From positions 62,001 to 126,000 of the forward strand of contig JAZGUH010000529.1 of NCBI GenBank assembly GCA_037893225.1: a DNA stretch of 64,000 nucleotides, in the 5' to 3' direction. A program made the position numbers and the translations under genes. Positions 63,856 to 64,000 of this stretch are shown one piece after another. Numbering within the stretch: position 1 is the first letter of the stretch; each line of letters begins with the position of its first letter. The DNA comes from Hippasteria phrygiana (lineage: Eukaryota; Echinodermata; Asteroidea; Valvatida; Goniasteridae). The notes under the pieces were generated by a model that ran no database searches, had not been told where the DNA came from, and was given only the letters and a program-made list of their open reading frames with translations.

Positions 63856-64000
63856 GCGGGTAACACCATGTGAAATAAATCTCTTCTAGGAAGAAGTGTG
63901 GTTCTGAAAAGAACTGGGATGAGTGTGTAACTCGACGTTTCGGACAGTGTGCTCTGTCCATATGTCCTAGAAGAGATTTATTTCACATTGTGTTACCCGC
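63856..64000. mobile_element. MITE at the window edge
   Basis: GCGGGTAACACCATGTGAAA then TAAATCTCTTCTAGGA at the left is inverted at the extreme right of the window (TCCTAGAAGAGATTTATTTC, then ACATTGTGTTACCCGC). The inverted repeats are about 36 bp with one mismatch. The centre has ACTCGACGTTTCGGACAG and a short GGACAG...CTGTCC hairpin. It may extend past the window. Confidence 0.88.

Overview
The window looks like genomic DNA of an animal, probably a marine invertebrate deuterostome; echinoderm is my best guess. The evidence is genes split by long introns with GT/AG borders, CR1/L2-like LINEs, a Ty3/gypsy element, a THAP-bearing TTAA-flanked DNA transposon, tRNA-derived SINEs, many terminal-inverted-repeat (TIR) or fold-back elements, and frequent TACATGTACATGTA-type words. 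The species assignment is inference. There are no bacterial operons, CRISPR arrays or credible rRNA genes.

Two host genes are recognisable, converging towards about 30-42 kb. The first, on the + strand from 1.4 to 29.4 kb, encodes a purple acid phosphatase of the ACP7 (acid phosphatase type 7) class. I place five exons: 1365-1457, 5259-5414, 16093-16213, 26108-26307 and 29231-29357. They carry the GDMG, GDFAY, GHRPMYCSN and GHEHSYER motifs. The exon that should carry the GNH(D/E) metal-binding motif was not found, and the 16.1 kb exon has an in-frame TAG, so the locus may be decaying. Its 5' end lies before the window and its 3' exons were not found. The second gene, on the - strand from 60.75 to 42.5 kb, has five consecutive exons with matching phases. 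They encode an alpha-helical region followed by a C-terminal death-domain-like module and a TAA stop. Its 5' exons lie beyond the window and I cannot name it. A 12.8 kb intron of this gene holds two CR1/L2 LINEs.

Most of the rest is repeats. At 0-5 kb there are a fold-back element and a 2.5 kb TIR element with a second TIR element nested in it. At 8.39-12.76 kb, three minisatellite arrays lie between inverted copies of CCCTTACAAAAATGTCCC. At 13.1-13.4 kb there is a 20-bp satellite, and at 14.2-15.4 kb a 1.2 kb TIR element. A decayed gypsy retrotransposon at 19.25-24.5 kb ends abruptly in an 11-bp tandem repeat. The 25-35 kb stretch is a nest of repeats with a Kolobok-like transposon remnant, a 1.5 kb TIR element and a dispersed repeat interrupted by a LINE tail. 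At 35-38.4 kb a LINE fragment lies between two direct copies of a 0.55 kb repeat. At 43-48 kb there is a palindromic MITE and a LINE with an intact 1167-codon ORF. At 50-53.4 kb there is a second, frameshifted LINE. Minisatellites and more fold-back elements fill 48.5-64 kb.

There is no single new operon-like system here. The most unusual structures are the TIR-bounded minisatellite complex at 8.4-12.8 kb, the THAP/TTAA transposon, the precise empty/filled insertion pair at 25.84 and 33.88 kb, and the intact LINE ORF.
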